Shown here: piece by piece, positions 9,977 to 20,998 of the stretch
How positions within the stretch are numbered: position 1 is the first letter of the stretch
Layout of the letters: every line of letters begins with the position of its first letter
Origin: Neoceratodus forsteri
Taxonomy: Eukaryota; Chordata; Ceratodontiformes; Ceratodontidae
Direction of reading: 5' to 3'
Assembly (NCBI GenBank): GCA_016271365.2
Contig: CM057456.1
Coordinates: 163,842,501-163,906,500, forward strand
DNA: 64,000 nt
Notes under the pieces: model-generated
What the model was told of the DNA's origin: nothing
Databases searched by the model: none
The model's input: only the letters and a program-made list of their open reading frames with translations
Program-made: the position numbers and the translations under genes

Positions 9977-12520
9977 CTACTGTTTTGACTCCACAACCTC
10001 CTCAGGAAGGCCATTCCATGTGTCCACCACCCTTTCTGTGAAAAATACTTCCCCACATTCCCCTTGAACTGTCCCCTCTATCTTCAAATTGTGCCCTTTT
10101 CTTGCATATCTCTTTTTCTGAAAGATACCCTCTTGGACTTTGTTGATTCCCTTGTGGTACTTGAAAGTTTCTGTCATTTCCTCTCTCCCTCCCTCCTTTT
10201 ATTCAAGGGTATACATATTAAGCTCCTTTAGCCTCTCTTCGTATGGGCTTCTGGTGCAGACTGCACCATTTAGTTGCTCCTCTGACTGCCTCCATCCTGT
10301 CTATGTCATTATGCGTATATGGGGTCTCCAGAACTGCACACAGTACTCCATCTTGGTTGCCCTCCTTGGATCCTCTCTAACAAGCTGATATCCTCCTTAT
10401 GATATGGATTCCAGTACCTTACTGTATATTCTAAATGCAGTCTTACCAGTGACCAGTACAGGGGCATTATAACCTCATTTCAACTACTGCTGAATCCCTG
10501 GTTGTTCACCCCAACATCCTGTTCGCTGTTGCCTTCTTGCATTGCAAGGAGTTTTTCAGGTCACTGATGATCACCACCCACAGACTTTTTCTTCCCGCGG
10601 TTGCTAATGACACTTCCAGGTAATACTCAGTCCCAGGACTCTTTGGCCCCAGTGTGCATCACTGTGTATTTCTTGTCATTGAAATCAAGTTGCTTGATTC
10701 TGGCCATCTCTCAAGTTTCCAGAGGTCTTCCTATAGGTCCTGTATCCCTTCAACTGTGTCCACCCTCCCACAGAATTTGGTGTCATCTGCAAGCAGACAC
10801 CTCTTACCCTTTATGCCTTCCCCAATGTCATTTATGAAGACATTGAACAACAGACCCAGCACCAATCCCAGTGGGACCCGCTGGTGACCTCCTTGGTACT
10901 GGATAACATTCCCCACCACCATACTCTGGGTTCTGTCACTTAGCCAGCTGTCTACCCACCTTGTCATTTTCTGCCCGATCCAAAGAACCTCCCGTTTGCT
11001 GGTTAGCCTCTTATGCAGCACCAAATCTAAGGCCTTCTAAAGTCCAGATAAATTATGTCTACCACTTTGCCTCTATCCATTGCCCTGATGACCCAGTCAA
11101 AAAGTCAATCAGGTTCATCTGACATGGTCTTTCTCTCACAAACCCATGCTGCCTCTCACCCTGGAGACTATTCTCCTCACATACCTTACCAAACTCTTCT
11201 TGAATATGGATTTCATGAGTTTGCACACCATCAATGTCAGACTGACCAGCCTATAGTTCCCCATTGCCTATGGGCCTGCTTGTGAGAGGGGCACCACAGG
11301 TGCTATTCTCAGATCCCGTGGCACCACTCCTGGACTCTACCCACCCATCCATCTTCCCTAGTATAACTATTCCATCCTTCCTGTCCCTCTTCTCACTTAT
11401 GTAACGAAAGAAGGCCTTCTCCTCAGTCTTAATCCTGTTGGCTATTTGCAGTTCTTTTTACCTTGCTTTCTGCACCACCTTGCCTGCCACTTTAGCTAGC
11501 TTCAGGTATTCTCCTCATCTGCCTCACTCTCAGTCCTCTTGAATTTCTCGAGGCTGCCTCTTGTCTCGCATCACCCTGGCAACCTCAGCATTGAACCAAA
11601 TGAGATGTGGGCCCAATTTTTCCCTTAAATTAACACAATCTCCTGTGGCTGCTATTATTGCATCCCTAGTGATGGCCTATTGTCTGTCATAGATACATAG
11701 ATAAATAGAAATTGTCGACAGATAAGGACCGCTAGGCCCATCTAGACTGCCCGTAAGCTCCATACCTGTATGCAGTCCACCCCATGTGTGCTTTGATGCC
11801 TCTAGTTGCTTCCTTAGTACCTCCACCATTTTCCAAAAATCTGCTCTCCTGAAGTCCAGGGTTTTGTCTTGGTGGGAAGCTTTCCTTCCCATATGCAAAC
11901 TGAACCACACTGTGCTGTGCTGTGGTCACCACTTCTCAGGGGTTCCTTGACCTTTATCTCATGTACGTGCTCCCAATTTGTGCACACTAGATCAATGTTT
12001 GCACCTCCTTGGTGGGCTCTGTAACTCCCTTTATCATGAACCCTCCCAGTATCATCCAGGACCACTTGACTTCTGGCACAGGATGTGGCTGGTGTACCCT
12101 AGTCCTTTTAGGCAGATTGAAGTCCCTCATAATTACCACTTCCCCTTTTCCTGCTGTTTCCAGCAATTCTCACATAGTTCTTTGTCATTTTCTTCCTCTT
12201 GGTTGGCGGTCTAGACCACCCCAACCTGACCTTCCTCCTTGGTGGTCTGGAGCTGGATCCATAGCAACTCCACTTTCCCTATTCATTATCCTCCCTAGTG
12301 TATATTATGCCCTCCTGTGTATGCAGCCACCCCATTTGTCTAACACTCTGTCCCTTCTGCAGACTTGTACCCTGGGACAGAGAGGTCCCAGTCATGGTGT
12401 GATGTAGCTCAGGTCTCGGTAACTGCTGCTATGTCTACTTTCTCCTCCACTAAAGAGGGCCTGCATGTCTGTCATCTTGTTACTAAGACTGTGAGCACTG
12501 AGTAACATCACTTTCAACCT
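9977..12520 (-). pseudogene. LINE ORF2 pseudogene: AP endonuclease and reverse transcriptase
   Basis: Endonuclease: VML-SAHSLSNK, D-AAVTET (~12,430-12,410), W-LSVPGYK (~12,390-12,355), ANIDLVCTNW (~12,000-11,970) and PLRSGDHS (~11,945-11,920), which holds the SDH catalytic triad residues. Linker: WFNAEVARVMRDKR and IKTEEKAFFRYISEKR (~11,600-11,380). RT: VDSWLSDRTQ, RVPLGLVLG, LFNVFINDIGEG and LLADDTKFCG (11,024-10,731), where ADD is the catalytic pair. C-terminus: IETFKYHKGINKV then ERVVDTWNGLPEEVV (10,177-9,977). The frame changes repeatedly. Function in life is nicking the target DNA and copying the RNA into it. The reading order is interrupted at 11,694-11,755 by a foreign LINE tail. Confidence 0.8.
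11694..11755 (-). mobile_element. Ultra-short (~60 bp) LINE 3'-tail insertion
   Basis: On the minus strand this reads a 'cagtctagatgggcctagcg' block, then 'gtccttatctgtcgacaatt' and ends 'tatctatgtatctatga'. That is the terminal signature seen at the 3' ends of the LINEs at ~9850 and ~44,800. It sits between the endonuclease and the linker of the LINE at 9846-14,200, where no 3' end belongs. Either it is an independent, extremely 5'-truncated insertion or the host LINE is two copies end to end; the single-insertion reading preserves protein order. Confidence 0.5.
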
Positions 12521-12749
12521 TGACACTGCTCCTCTCTGCCTAGTTCCTGTATCCTTCTTGGTTTGCCTATCCGCTGTACACCTTCCTTCACTCCCTGTCT
12601 TTGGATGCCCTCCTTTGCCCTTATGCTCTTCCTCTGAATGTGACTTCCTTGGGGAGCCACAGACATCCCAGACTTGAAGTTTCTGTGCCCGCTTGCCCTC
12701 ATCTCCCTCAGCAGTTTCAACTCAGATCCTTCTCCATGTATTCCTCAGC

Positions 12750-13250
12750 TTGTCCCTGAGTACTTTCAATCCTTCCCATTTAAGGTGCAGCCTATCCTTT
12801 GAATATAGTTCCTTGTCCCACCACTTGTTACTCCAACCTCCAATAAAAGTGAAAGCATTCTACCTTGTACCATCTTCTTAGCCAATCATTAAACTCCTCA
12901 GTCCTCTTGTTTTCTGACTGTGCTAGCTCTGGGGACAGGAATTACCTCTGAAAGGTCACGAGAGCTCACCACATTCTTGCAGTTCTTGCTAGCTCTATGA
13001 ATCTGTTCTCACCACCCCACCTATTTCCTACTAAGTCATTGGTGCACAGTTGATGACCAAGTGAGGCTTTTCACCAGCTCCCTAACAATTTCCCTGATCC
13101 ATTAGTTCTGCTCTCCTGCTTCCCTCATGGTATATGAACAACCACTCTTCTATTCCTTGGATCCCCTTTGCTCCAGTGGATACATTTAATTATGGAATCC
13201 CCAGTGACAATCACCCTACCATCCCTGCAGGCTTTTCATTCAACCTCATG
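12750..13250 (-). pseudogene. LINE ORF1 SGNH/GDSL-esterase region (pseudogene)
   Basis: Esterase blocks on the minus strand: RVIVTGDSIIK (~13,220-13,185) is the nucleophile block G-D-S; H-VINC-TND (~13,060-13,030) is the block III G-T-N-D, here with a one-base loss before TND; VGNRWGGENRFIELARTAR follows; FNDWLRRWYKVECFHF (~12,895-12,850) is next; and SKDRLHLKWEG (~12,810-12,775) carries the catalytic Asp and His of D-x-x-H. CR1-like retrotransposons are known to encode such an ORF1 esterase (Kapitonov and Jurka). Ser, Asp and His are all still visible, but frameshifts and stops disable it. Confidence 0.75.
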
Positions 13251-13718
13251 TGCTCCTCTGGTGAAACAGCCTCTTCTCCCTTCATCCTTTCATCTGCTCT
13301 CTGTCTGTATTGCATATGTTTCCATCTAAACCAATATTGTTCCCTCCTGTGCTATGCTTCTCCCATCCCATGCTGGCTGCCTCATTTGCCTCCACACTAC
13401 CCTCCCTTTCCCTTTCTTAGCACTGTTCCTCCTACTGCTCTCCAATTCCACTTGCTCCCATCCCTCCCCAGCTACCTTTGCTTGCCTCCACCCTACCTTC
13501 CCAATTCCCTCCTCTGACTCCACCTTACCCCCTTCTTTTACTCCACCCTGACTGCTTTTCCTTGCCCTCTAAGCTATTCACCCTCTCACCCTTGCCATCA
13601 TCCTTGACACTGTGCTTTCTCGGTCCTCCACCTCCCACCTGCCCCATTCCTCTAAAATAGCCATTACTGCATACCTGTTCGATGAGGTCCCATGTATTAG
13701 AATATTCCTCTATTCTCC

Positions 13719-13742
13719 CACCCCACCCCACCCCACCCCATT
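13719..13742 (+). repeat. (CCCCA)n microsatellite
   Basis: Four to five copies of 'cacccc' pentamer-type units in a pyrimidine-rich context. Confidence 0.7.
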
Positions 13743-14935
13743 TCCCTCCCTTTCTCCTTGTGCAAATCCTCTTGCCTACTTACCTTTTCTCCTTATTACC
13801 TGCCAGTACCCCACCCAGTTCCACAGTGTCTTTGAGGAGGAGAGGTCCCTGGACATCTTGGCAGCCTACTTGCTTCCATCCTGTTCCAGCTGTCCAAATG
13901 CCCTGGGCAACCCTTACCTGACCTTTCAGCCACTGTTCTTCTCTCCAACTCCCCTTCCCAACTACTATCTCAGCCACCTTTTCCTGCTGGTTATTGAGAG
14001 GTTATTATACCCTTGGTTTTTTCCTTTCCTATCTATTTATATACTTTGTTATCTTTACACTTTACTGCTACCCATATTTGTTCCTCTCCTGACAGTAGTA
14101 CTAACACACATATTCTCCTACAATATACACTCAAACTCTACTTCCTCCCCTGTAGTATACTTACCTACAGAGCCCTGACAAGTGTATCCTGCACCTTGTG
14201 ATCCTCCTTGCAGATGTCCTACCAATGCCCCAGAACCACTTGGTCACATGCCACACTCCTGCTGTTGGCACTCACTTGAGGGATCGCTCACATGAGGAGT
14301 CATTTGGCTTTTGTCAAATTTATGGGGACTCCAACCATCTGACTGACATGTTGCAGCCACATGGTCCAGTTCCCCCTCCAATCAGTGCTAACTTCTTGGG
14401 CCTGAACTCCCTCTGTCTGCCCTTTGCTCATACCCTCCCTTCTCAGTCCCTGAATCCCACACAAACACAAAATCAAGTTTTAACCTTATAAATCACTACA
14501 CAACCCCTGCTTGCAGCACAATCAACAAAATCCCCATTTATCTTGTTTCCTGCTCACAGCATCTCTCACCGCCCAACATGGTTTAGTCATTTGGTCACAG
14601 ACCAGGTGTCAAAGGTAAAGCTATTTAATTTGCCTTTGAGGGTCAACAGTCTTTCAGATCTGGCTTGATGAGATTTGAAAGATATCCAGGGTAAGAAGGA
14701 CACTTTCCAGTGCCCAAGGAGCAACAGAATGGAAATTTTATGCCAAAGCATCAAGAAGACAGCCATCAGAGAGAAGTCATGAGGTGGTTTTCATCCATTT
14801 TGAAATCGTGAAAACCAAAGGAATAAGGGATTCTATTTTGGATTTAAGGACAACAGTAACAGAGGCTCTTTTGCTTGCAGGCATAACCAGGGTGGGAAGA
14901 AAGATCAAAACATGGATCATCTTAGACAGTTTGGG

Positions 14936-15970
14936 GCAGTTATCCTGGTACCTTCAAAAGAAGAAGGTCAGTGATTCTACTAAGTTTACTGTGTGGTTTC
15001 CAAGAAGTTGGGGGTTCAGCCCAATTCTATATCTGACACCCCTAAACAGGTTTCGCCACCACACAACCTTCAAATGGAGTCCCTGCAATCAATTTTCAAG
15101 GCCGTCCAATCAGAGGATTATCTGGCATCCATAGACTTGAGGGATACATATCTTATTTCCATTCATTAGTCTCACGAGAAGTTTTCTGAGATTTTGCAAT
15201 TCGGTTAACAACACTTCCAATATTGGGTGCTCCTATCTGGGTTGTCAACAGCGCCCAAGGTGTTCTCTGAATGTCCTCATAGTTTGTGTGACACAACTGA
15301 GACAGGAAGGGCATCACATCTATCCCTACCTGGACAACTTACTCATCTGAGCATCCTCTGCCCAAATGGCAAGGAAGTCAGTGTCCAGGAATCTGGATAC
15401 TCTGGAAACACAAGGTTTAGTAGTCATTTGGGAAAAGAGCCCTCAGCTCATCACAGACCCTGAAACACTTGGGTGCAGTGTTCCGGACAGATGAGGGGAA
15501 TGTTTTCTTCTCAACAGCCTGGAAGAAGACCCCAAGAAGAGGGTTTTAGTGGTCAGAAGCCAATCTTCAGCCTCTGCTCACAGGCTACTATGAATTTTGG
15601 GCTGATGCCTAGAGCACTATTGCTAGTTCTGTGCACATATGGACACCTCAGATCAGGATGCTAGCAGTATGGAATCTGGTCTCAGAGGACTACCAAACGT
15701 GGATGCCAATTACTCAGGCTCTTTGGTGATCACCAAATTAGTGGGAGACCTCTGAGAACCTATTTAGGGGTCCCTCAGAAGCCCACCAGGCTGATTCTGT
15801 TGACTGATGTCAGCTTGTGAGGCTGGAGCATGATCCTGGGTCAGTTCCAGTCCAGGGCATTTGGACTGCACAAGAGCAACAACTACAGATAAATGTACTG
15901 GAGATGAGGATGGTACAACTTACTCTTCTCCATTTTCTCAGTCTTGTTTTGGCAGAAGCAGTAAAAGTAA
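14936..15970 (+). pseudogene. DIRS reverse transcriptase and RNase H pseudogene
   Basis: RT: AVILVPSKEEG (14,937), a degenerate VVSKKLG block, MESLQSIFKAVQSEDYL (15,074-15,124), ASIDLRDTYL (15,125-15,154, holding the first catalytic Asp), a frameshifted LRFC...LGCQQRPRC block, then HIYPYLDNLLI (15,315-15,350), the catalytic loop with the second Asp changed to Asn. Next are LGCSVPD-GECFLLNSLE and RVLVVRSQ (15,470-15,560). RNase H: ILLTDVSL-GWS (15,794-15,829) and INVLEMRMVQLTLLHF (15,889-15,936). The DD-to-DN change and the in-frame stops show a dead enzyme. Confidence 0.8.
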
Positions 15971-16299
15971 GTCAGTCAGAGCACCACAGTGGCATACAAA
16001 AACAATCAAGGAGGCACAAGAAGCAAGGAGATGACAACAGAAGTATTGGTGGGGGAGAGGAGAACCTGCTCTCCAGTCTGACTGGATGAGTTAGAGACTG
16101 TCTATCCAGAGGAATGGATGTTGAATCTGGAGTATTTGATATTCTGAGCAGCACATTTGGCTGGTCTCAGTTGAACCTATTCACTTCAAGTCACAGTGCT
16201 TGTGTACGAGGCTCTTCGGTCAGTGCTGATGCCTGCAGGGTGAAGGAGGCAAATGCCCTGTCCTAGAAGTAGGATTGCTACAGAGCATATGCATTTCCT

Positions 16300-16992
16300 C
16301 CCCTGCCTCACTTCTTAAGGTCATTCACAAAATAAGACACTCAAAGGAGGTTTTCTGGTAGTACCAGAGTGGGCAAGAAGACGTGGTTCTCACTCCTAGT
16401 GAAGCCAACCTGGCATGCGCCATTCTGCCTTCCTCTCCAAGGGATCTTCTCCTCCAGAGACACAATCGACACACAAACCCAGAGGCAAGAAAGCTGGCAG
16501 TCTTCCTGTAAGAGGAGGAGGAGACTACTCAAACAAGGTTTTCAAAGAAAGTAGTGGATACCCTGCTGGCAGCCAGGAGCGTTCTACATCTTCAGCTTAT
16601 GAAAAGTGTGGAGGTGTTGAGCACCTTCTTGGCTTATGCCAGGGGAGGAGAGGAAGAAGCAGGAGAAGAAACAACAAATAAAATAAAAGCATCAGGCCCT
16701 CAAAAGCCACAGTTCTGCAGATCTTGGAGTTTTGCAGATGGGAATAGAAAAAGGGATTACAGTGAGCACCCTGAGAGGTTAGGTGTCAGTGATAGAGCAG
16801 CACTGAGAACCTCCACAGGATCATCCCAAGGAACAAACCAGGAGATCATATGATTTCTAATAGTGGTTAGCAGAAGTAGACTGCTGTTTTAATCCACAGT
16901 ACCTTCATGAGATCCAAATCTGGTTTTGAATGTTCGCTGTAAAGAACCCTTCAAGCCTCTCTTGTCTGTCCCACTGGACTTTTTGCTGTACT
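16300..16992 (+). pseudogene. DIRS tyrosine recombinase, N-terminal part (pseudogene, split by LINE)
   Basis: Remnants of the pre-recombinase connector are seen at 16,280-16,440 (AFPPLPHFL, then VVPEWARR-WF in alternate frames). The core-binding domain follows: KVVDTLLAARSV (16,543-16,578), an S-AYEK..GVEHL.GLC block (~16,590-16,640), and DLNLVLNV-CKEPF-PL and PLDFLLY at ~16,917-16,991. In intact DIRS recombinases the next residues lead into a conserved TSAR/ELQAL block, which is found beyond the LINE at 19,625. The protein normally integrates circular DIRS cDNA. Confidence 0.75.
16987..16992 (+). repeat. Left target-site duplication TGTACT of nested LINE
   Basis: TGTACT here matches TGTACT at 19,619-19,624. 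The pair brackets the LINE exactly, and joining across them brings the DIRS reading frame back together. Confidence 0.65.
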
Positions 16993-19618
16993 TTATTTAT
17001 TCATTTATTTATTTATTCATTACAAATCGGGTTTACAATCTTTGAGTCAGAGATTTATTTACAAAGGCACCTCATCACAAAGGGCTTAGACGTCAAGACA
17101 GTTATTACAGTGCAGATTAAAATAGAGAATAACATTACAGGTGCAGTAAAAGGAACATTTCACATAGATACACTTAGGTTACATAATGTAGTAGTTTGTA
17201 TGTTACTTAGGTTATATAATGTTACAAAACTGTGAGTTACACATGAACATAGTAGGTCCTCAGAGAAGACAGCAGGTTACATTCCTGTTTGACCTAGTAG
17301 GGAAGGAGTGGGTCTGGGGAAGGAGAGGCTGTCCAGTGGACGTTGTCAAGCCAGGGGCAAGGCAGGTGGGTACCACGGGTTACAATAGGGTGTTAGTTGC
17401 ACTTACAACAGTGGGTATTAAAGATATGGTTCCAAAGGGCTGTTTTGAAGGGCCAATTTTGGCAAGTTGGAGATGCAGTTAGGAAGGGAGTTGAACCAGG
17501 TGAGGGCTCAGTAGAGGAAGGATCTCTGGGCAAGAGAGGTCTTGGTTCTGGGCACCTTGAAAGTGGACTAAATAGAGCTATGGATGGTGACAGACAATGA
17601 TGACTACTGTAGGAGGTGGAAACCACCGGGGGTCCTAGCAGTGATTTCTTAGTGAGAAGGCAGGCCTGGTAGAGTAGTCACTCCTCAAAGTTGAGCAGAT
17701 TGGTAGTAGTATAGAGAAGGCAGGTGTAAGTGTGGCTGGGGCACAGGTCAGAAGCCTACAGGCCTTATTGATGGACAGTTGGATTTTGGAGAGGGCAGTG
17801 TTGTCAGCTGCAGCATAGATGGGCAAGCCATAGTCAATGATGGACAAGATGGAGGAGGTGATGGCCAGCCTGAGGGCAACCTGAGGCAGGCAGTCCCTGT
17901 GCCAGTATAGCAGGCCAATCCGAGAGTTAATGGTGGCTGACAGGGCATTAATGTGGGTGTGGAAGGAGAGGGCAGCATCGAACATGATGCCTAGGTACTT
18001 GTATGTGGTCACTTGTTCTAGCAGGTGCAGAGTGCTGGGGATAATCAAGAGGGGGTATTTTTAGCTTTATTTTGGTGGTGGGAGAAGATCATTGATTTGG
18101 TTTTCTTTAGGTTAATGACCAGTCTACGGTTGCGAACCACATTTCAGCTTGGTTGTAAGCTTGCTGGAGGGATAATTGGAGAGGTGGGATTGGGATGTGA
18201 GGCAACAAGGACTGCATTGTCGGCGTGAGGAGCATTTTACGGTACATGAGCTGGGGAGGTGTTGAGGTAGAGACTAAAAGTATTGGACCCAGGATGGAGC
18301 CCTGAGGGACCCGGAGGAACGGGAAGAGTGCTGGAGAGGAGCTACTGATCTTGACATGCTGGGCTCTAGCAGAGGTAGCTAGAGAACCAGGAAATGGGAC
18401 TGCCAGAGAAGCCAAGTTGGTGGAGAGAGTCAAGAAGAAGGAATGACAGACAGTGTCAAAGGCCTTGGAGAGGTCATTGAATACTGCACCTGCAAGGCTG
18501 CCAGAGTCAAGAGCAGCATGCAGGTGTGGGGAGAATTCCAGGAGAGCCATGGTTGTACTGTGTCCTGGGCGGAAACCATGTTTCTCTAGGCACATAATGT
18601 CGTACTTGGTTAGGTATTCAAAGAGCTGGATCAACACCACTTTTCAAGGGCTTTAGAGAGTGGAGGAAGAAGATCGGCCGGTAATTGTTGGGGTGGACTG
18701 GTCCCCACTCTATGTATGGGTGTGATTTCAGCAGTTTTCCAAGCACTTGGGAACTGACCCAGGCATAGGACCGGTTTAGAAGGTCAGTCAGGGGGACTAG
18801 GACTTGGCCCAAGACCATATGGAGGATCCTGGAGTCGAGGGGTCACTGCTGGGGTTATTGCTGCCCAAGACTTTTAGCAGGTGTGGCTTGGCTTCTTTGG
18901 GGGATAGGGTGCTCAGGTAGAATGCCTCGGCATGCAGGACCAGAGGGAGAGAGTGGGATTGGGCCATAGAAGCTGCTGGGGAGGACCAAGCTTAGGTCAG
19001 AGAAGGCAGTGTTAAGGCAATCAGCTGTAAGGAGTGGATCTGTGGTGGGGTTGCCATTGATGGAGAGCTGAGGTGGTGAGGGGAGCGGACTTCCATTTAG
19101 CTCTTTCATATTATCCCAGAAGGTCCGGTTGATCCTCAAGTGGAAGCGAGGATGGTCTGGTATTGCTCTGCCTTGGCTCGCCTAATGGCCCAAGTGCACT
19201 TATTGGCTCTGCATTGTAGGCCTGTCTATCAGACGCTTTTCCAGATTCTACTGCAATGTGCCAGAGATTATCTCTGCTTTTGAGTCTCGGGGTGATCCAT
19301 GGGCATTGCATTTTTGGAGCAGATCCTGGTGAGGGGGCGAAAAGTCATAAGCCGTACAGAAGGCATTTGTGAAGTGGTCAAGAGCTGAGTCAATGTCAAG
19401 GGCGCACTGGATAGGGGTCCAATCTAGCTGGGCCAGGTATTGTTTTAATTTTCTGAGGCCGCTGGGGCATAAACTGTGGTGTAGAGTGACCTGGGACACT
19501 GGTTTCAGAGTGGAGGATGATCAGAGACAGAGGACTGGGGAGTGATCGCTAAGAGAATCAGGAGGACAGTGACAATCTGGATTTTGTAGGCGTGTACAAT
19601 GTTTGTTTTTAATTGCAT
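16993..19618 (-). mobile_element. Minus-strand LINE (Rex1/L2-like) inserted into the DIRS element
   Basis: 5'-truncated copy, 2626 bp. Minus-strand order: the end of the endonuclease (SDHSP at ~19,548-19,534), the linker (LDWTPIQCALDID, YDFSPPHQDLL, PWITPRLKSRDNLW, FWDNMKELNG), RT (EKHGFRPGHSTTMALLEF, AVFNDLSKAFDTV, RVPQGSILGPI, 18,640-18,290), then YKYLGIMFDAALSFHTHI (~18,000-17,945) and IDYGLPIYAAADNT (~17,840-17,800). A TWFNSLPNCI-like terminus lies at ~17,500. The 3' tail is 'aataaataaataaatgaata' on the minus strand at ~16,993-17,022. It is flanked by TGTACT duplications. Confidence 0.85.
17393..19560 (-). pseudogene. ORF2 pseudogene of the nested LINE (end of endonuclease, RT, C-terminus)
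   Basis: Long open stretches survive in two frames: 177 codons at 18,640-18,107 carrying the RT fingers and palm up to RVPQGSILG, and 137 codons at 18,048-17,635 carrying the thumb and C-terminal region (LGIMFDAAL, DYGLPIYAA, INKACRLLT). The catalytic YADD loop is lost in a frameshifted stretch (~18,250-18,290). Compared with other LINEs here the decay is moderate, in keeping with its late arrival inside the DIRS copy. Confidence 0.75.
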
Positions 19619-19624
19619 TGTACT
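19619..19624 (+). repeat. Right target-site duplication TGTACT
   Basis: Partner of 16,987-16,992. Confidence 0.65.
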
Positions 19625-20150
19625 CAGACAGAATTACTGGTGAGCTTCAGGTCCTAAACAACCTCACCTTATCATTCACAAGGAATGAAGTGGTCCTGAG
19701 GATGGTTTCATTTTTTAATTCTGAACATGCCTATGACATTTCATGTAAATAAGAAAATCTGTCTACTGTCTTTCTGCCTGAAGATGACTCAAGCAAAGAA
19801 CGTAAGCTGCACAAGTTAGATTTGTGCCGGGCAGTCAAAAAATACCTCTAATGATCTGAAGAGTTCAAGAAATATAAAGTCTGTTAGTTCTCTTTGGAGT
19901 AGCCAAACAAAAGCAACAAAAGAAAAGGCAAAAGACCACACTGACAAAGTGGATGGGGCTGGTATCGCTAAGGTCTATTAGACTGAAAAGAAGAAAGCTC
20001 TGGCTTCTCATCAAGGCTCACCCCACCAGGGCTCTAGCTACCTCCTAGGCAGAGAGAGGGAGGCATCTGTGTTAGAATTGTGCAAGGCAGCAACGTGCTC
20101 CTCCATCTACACATTCACTAAACACTACAGACTGAACGCTTAAAGTTCCG
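19625..20150 (+). pseudogene. DIRS tyrosine recombinase, catalytic part (pseudogene)
   Basis: In order: TGELQVLNNL (19,637-19,666), FTRNEVVLRM (~19,676), FLPEDDSSKERKLHKLDLCR then AVKKYL (19,775-19,850), HPTRAL (20,019-20,036, the H-x-x-R motif of tyrosine recombinases), EREASVLELCKAAT (~20,050-20,095) and SIYTFTKHYRLNA (~20,103-20,142), which holds a candidate nucleophilic tyrosine. A few stops interrupt it. Homology is to DIRS/phage-lambda-type recombinases. Confidence 0.8.
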
Positions 20151-20276
20151 CCAATGCAGACTTTGGTTGCAGAGTTTCACTGGCATTGGTTAGCAGATAA
20201 TTACATTTCTCACCAATGGATTATATGGGACAATATTCACCCCCATCCGGTGGACACATGGGTACTGCTTCTTAGA

Positions 20277-20330
20277 ACCCATATGTATTAAATATCCATT
20301 GACAATGTGGAGGGCTACAGAAAGAAGATA
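20277..20330 (+). repeat. DIRS 3' signature, copy 1
   Basis: Contains 'catatgtattaaatatccat' followed by 'tgacaatgtggagggctaca'. A second, diverged copy is at 21,448-21,503. Confidence 0.6.
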
Positions 20331-20973
20331 TTTCTTCATACTTAACTATAATTTCCTTCTGTTAGCTGAAACATTATCAGTGGGGGCTCTCCCAGAAGCA
20401 TTGGCTTCTACTGCAGAATATTGTCTGATATAAGCATGGGTTGTCTGTTTTTTCTCCAGAAATTATATTTTGCAAATATTGTTGAAATCCTATTCTGCTT
20501 TGTCTGCTAATGTAAAAACAGGATGCAGTCTATTGAATTGCAGGCACGCTGGTAAACAGGTTGATGTTTCAGAACATGAGGTGGTACCTCTGTTACAGGT
20601 TAGTGTTTATTCTATTTTGTAGTTACACTGAATCTTATTGCATTTATTCCTGTTATACAATTTTATGTCGACAGCTGTTGTTGATTTATCTGCTATATCT
20701 GCCAAGCGGCAATTTTAAGGAAGACTGGTGCTGCCCAAGACATAAAATAAGCAGAGCAGGGTCCTTACGGTTCAAGGGCAAGGTAAGACATTGATCATTG
20801 CCTTTTCTTCAGAAAAGTTTTTCTGCACAGTGGTATGTGTTGTATTGACAAAAGGAGGGGACTGTATACTTTAAGCATGCCATAGATTTTACTTTTTTTG
20901 TAATTTAGATTTTTCCCGTTTTCCTGGGGAACTGGCAGGCATCTCCGCCCTTCTTCGGGAGTGGGGTCACATC

Positions 20974-20998
20974 TGATCCTGGCCATCCACCAGGATCA
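20974..20998. repeat. Short perfect inverted repeat
   Basis: TGATCCTGG (20,974-20,982), a 7-base loop, then CCAGGATCA (20,990-20,998). It is in GC-rich sequence; no function is implied. Confidence 0.6.

Larger units (their letters stand above)
9846..14200 (-). mobile_element. Near full-length CR1/L2-type LINE (ORF1 esterase, endonuclease, RT, 3' tail)
   Basis: Reading the minus strand from high to low coordinates gives the order expected of a CR1/L2-group LINE: an ORF1 SGNH-esterase region (13,230-12,750), an AP endonuclease (12,520-11,820), a linker (11,640-11,400), RT (11,300-10,600), the terminal FTERVVDTWNGLPEEVV motif (~10,040-9,990) and a 3' tail ending 'catcaaagtctatgtttcta' near 9850. 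It is the most complete LINE in the window. The 5' limit above ~13,250 is uncertain because the pyrimidine-rich 13,250-14,200 shows no domain I can name. Stops and frameshifts are frequent, so it is inactive. Confidence 0.75.
14560..16992 (+). mobile_element. DIRS-type retrotransposon, 5' portion (RT, RNase H, start of tyrosine recombinase)
   Basis: Domain order is that of DIRS elements: RT, then RNase H, then a tyrosine recombinase instead of an integrase. The 5' limit is soft; 14,620-14,770 contains a degenerate LPLRVNSL...EI..SIKKTAI block typical of the region just before RT. The element is interrupted at 16,993 by a minus-strand LINE and resumes at 19,619. Frames are broken by stops. DIRS elements are common in amphibians, fish and some reptiles. 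Confidence 0.85.
19619..20335 (+). mobile_element. DIRS element, 3' portion (recombinase C-terminus and 3' end)
   Basis: Resumes the DIRS copy after the nested LINE. It carries the catalytic half of the tyrosine recombinase and, just 3' of it, the DIRS-like terminal motif 'ccattgacaatgtggagggc' at 20,297-20,316. The outer limit is approximate. Confidence 0.8.

Noticed and set aside
12009..12407. A 132-codon + strand frame
   Set aside because: Exactly antisense to the LINE endonuclease, whose motifs are readable on the other strand.
13612..14178. A 188-codon + strand frame
   Set aside because: Pyrimidine-rich sequence antisense to the 5' part of a minus-strand LINE; no motif.
14784..15134. 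A 116-codon + frame at the start of the DIRS region
   Set aside because: It is out of frame with the conserved RT motifs (AVILVPSKEEG, SLQSIFKAVQ, IDLRDTYL), which lie in another frame.
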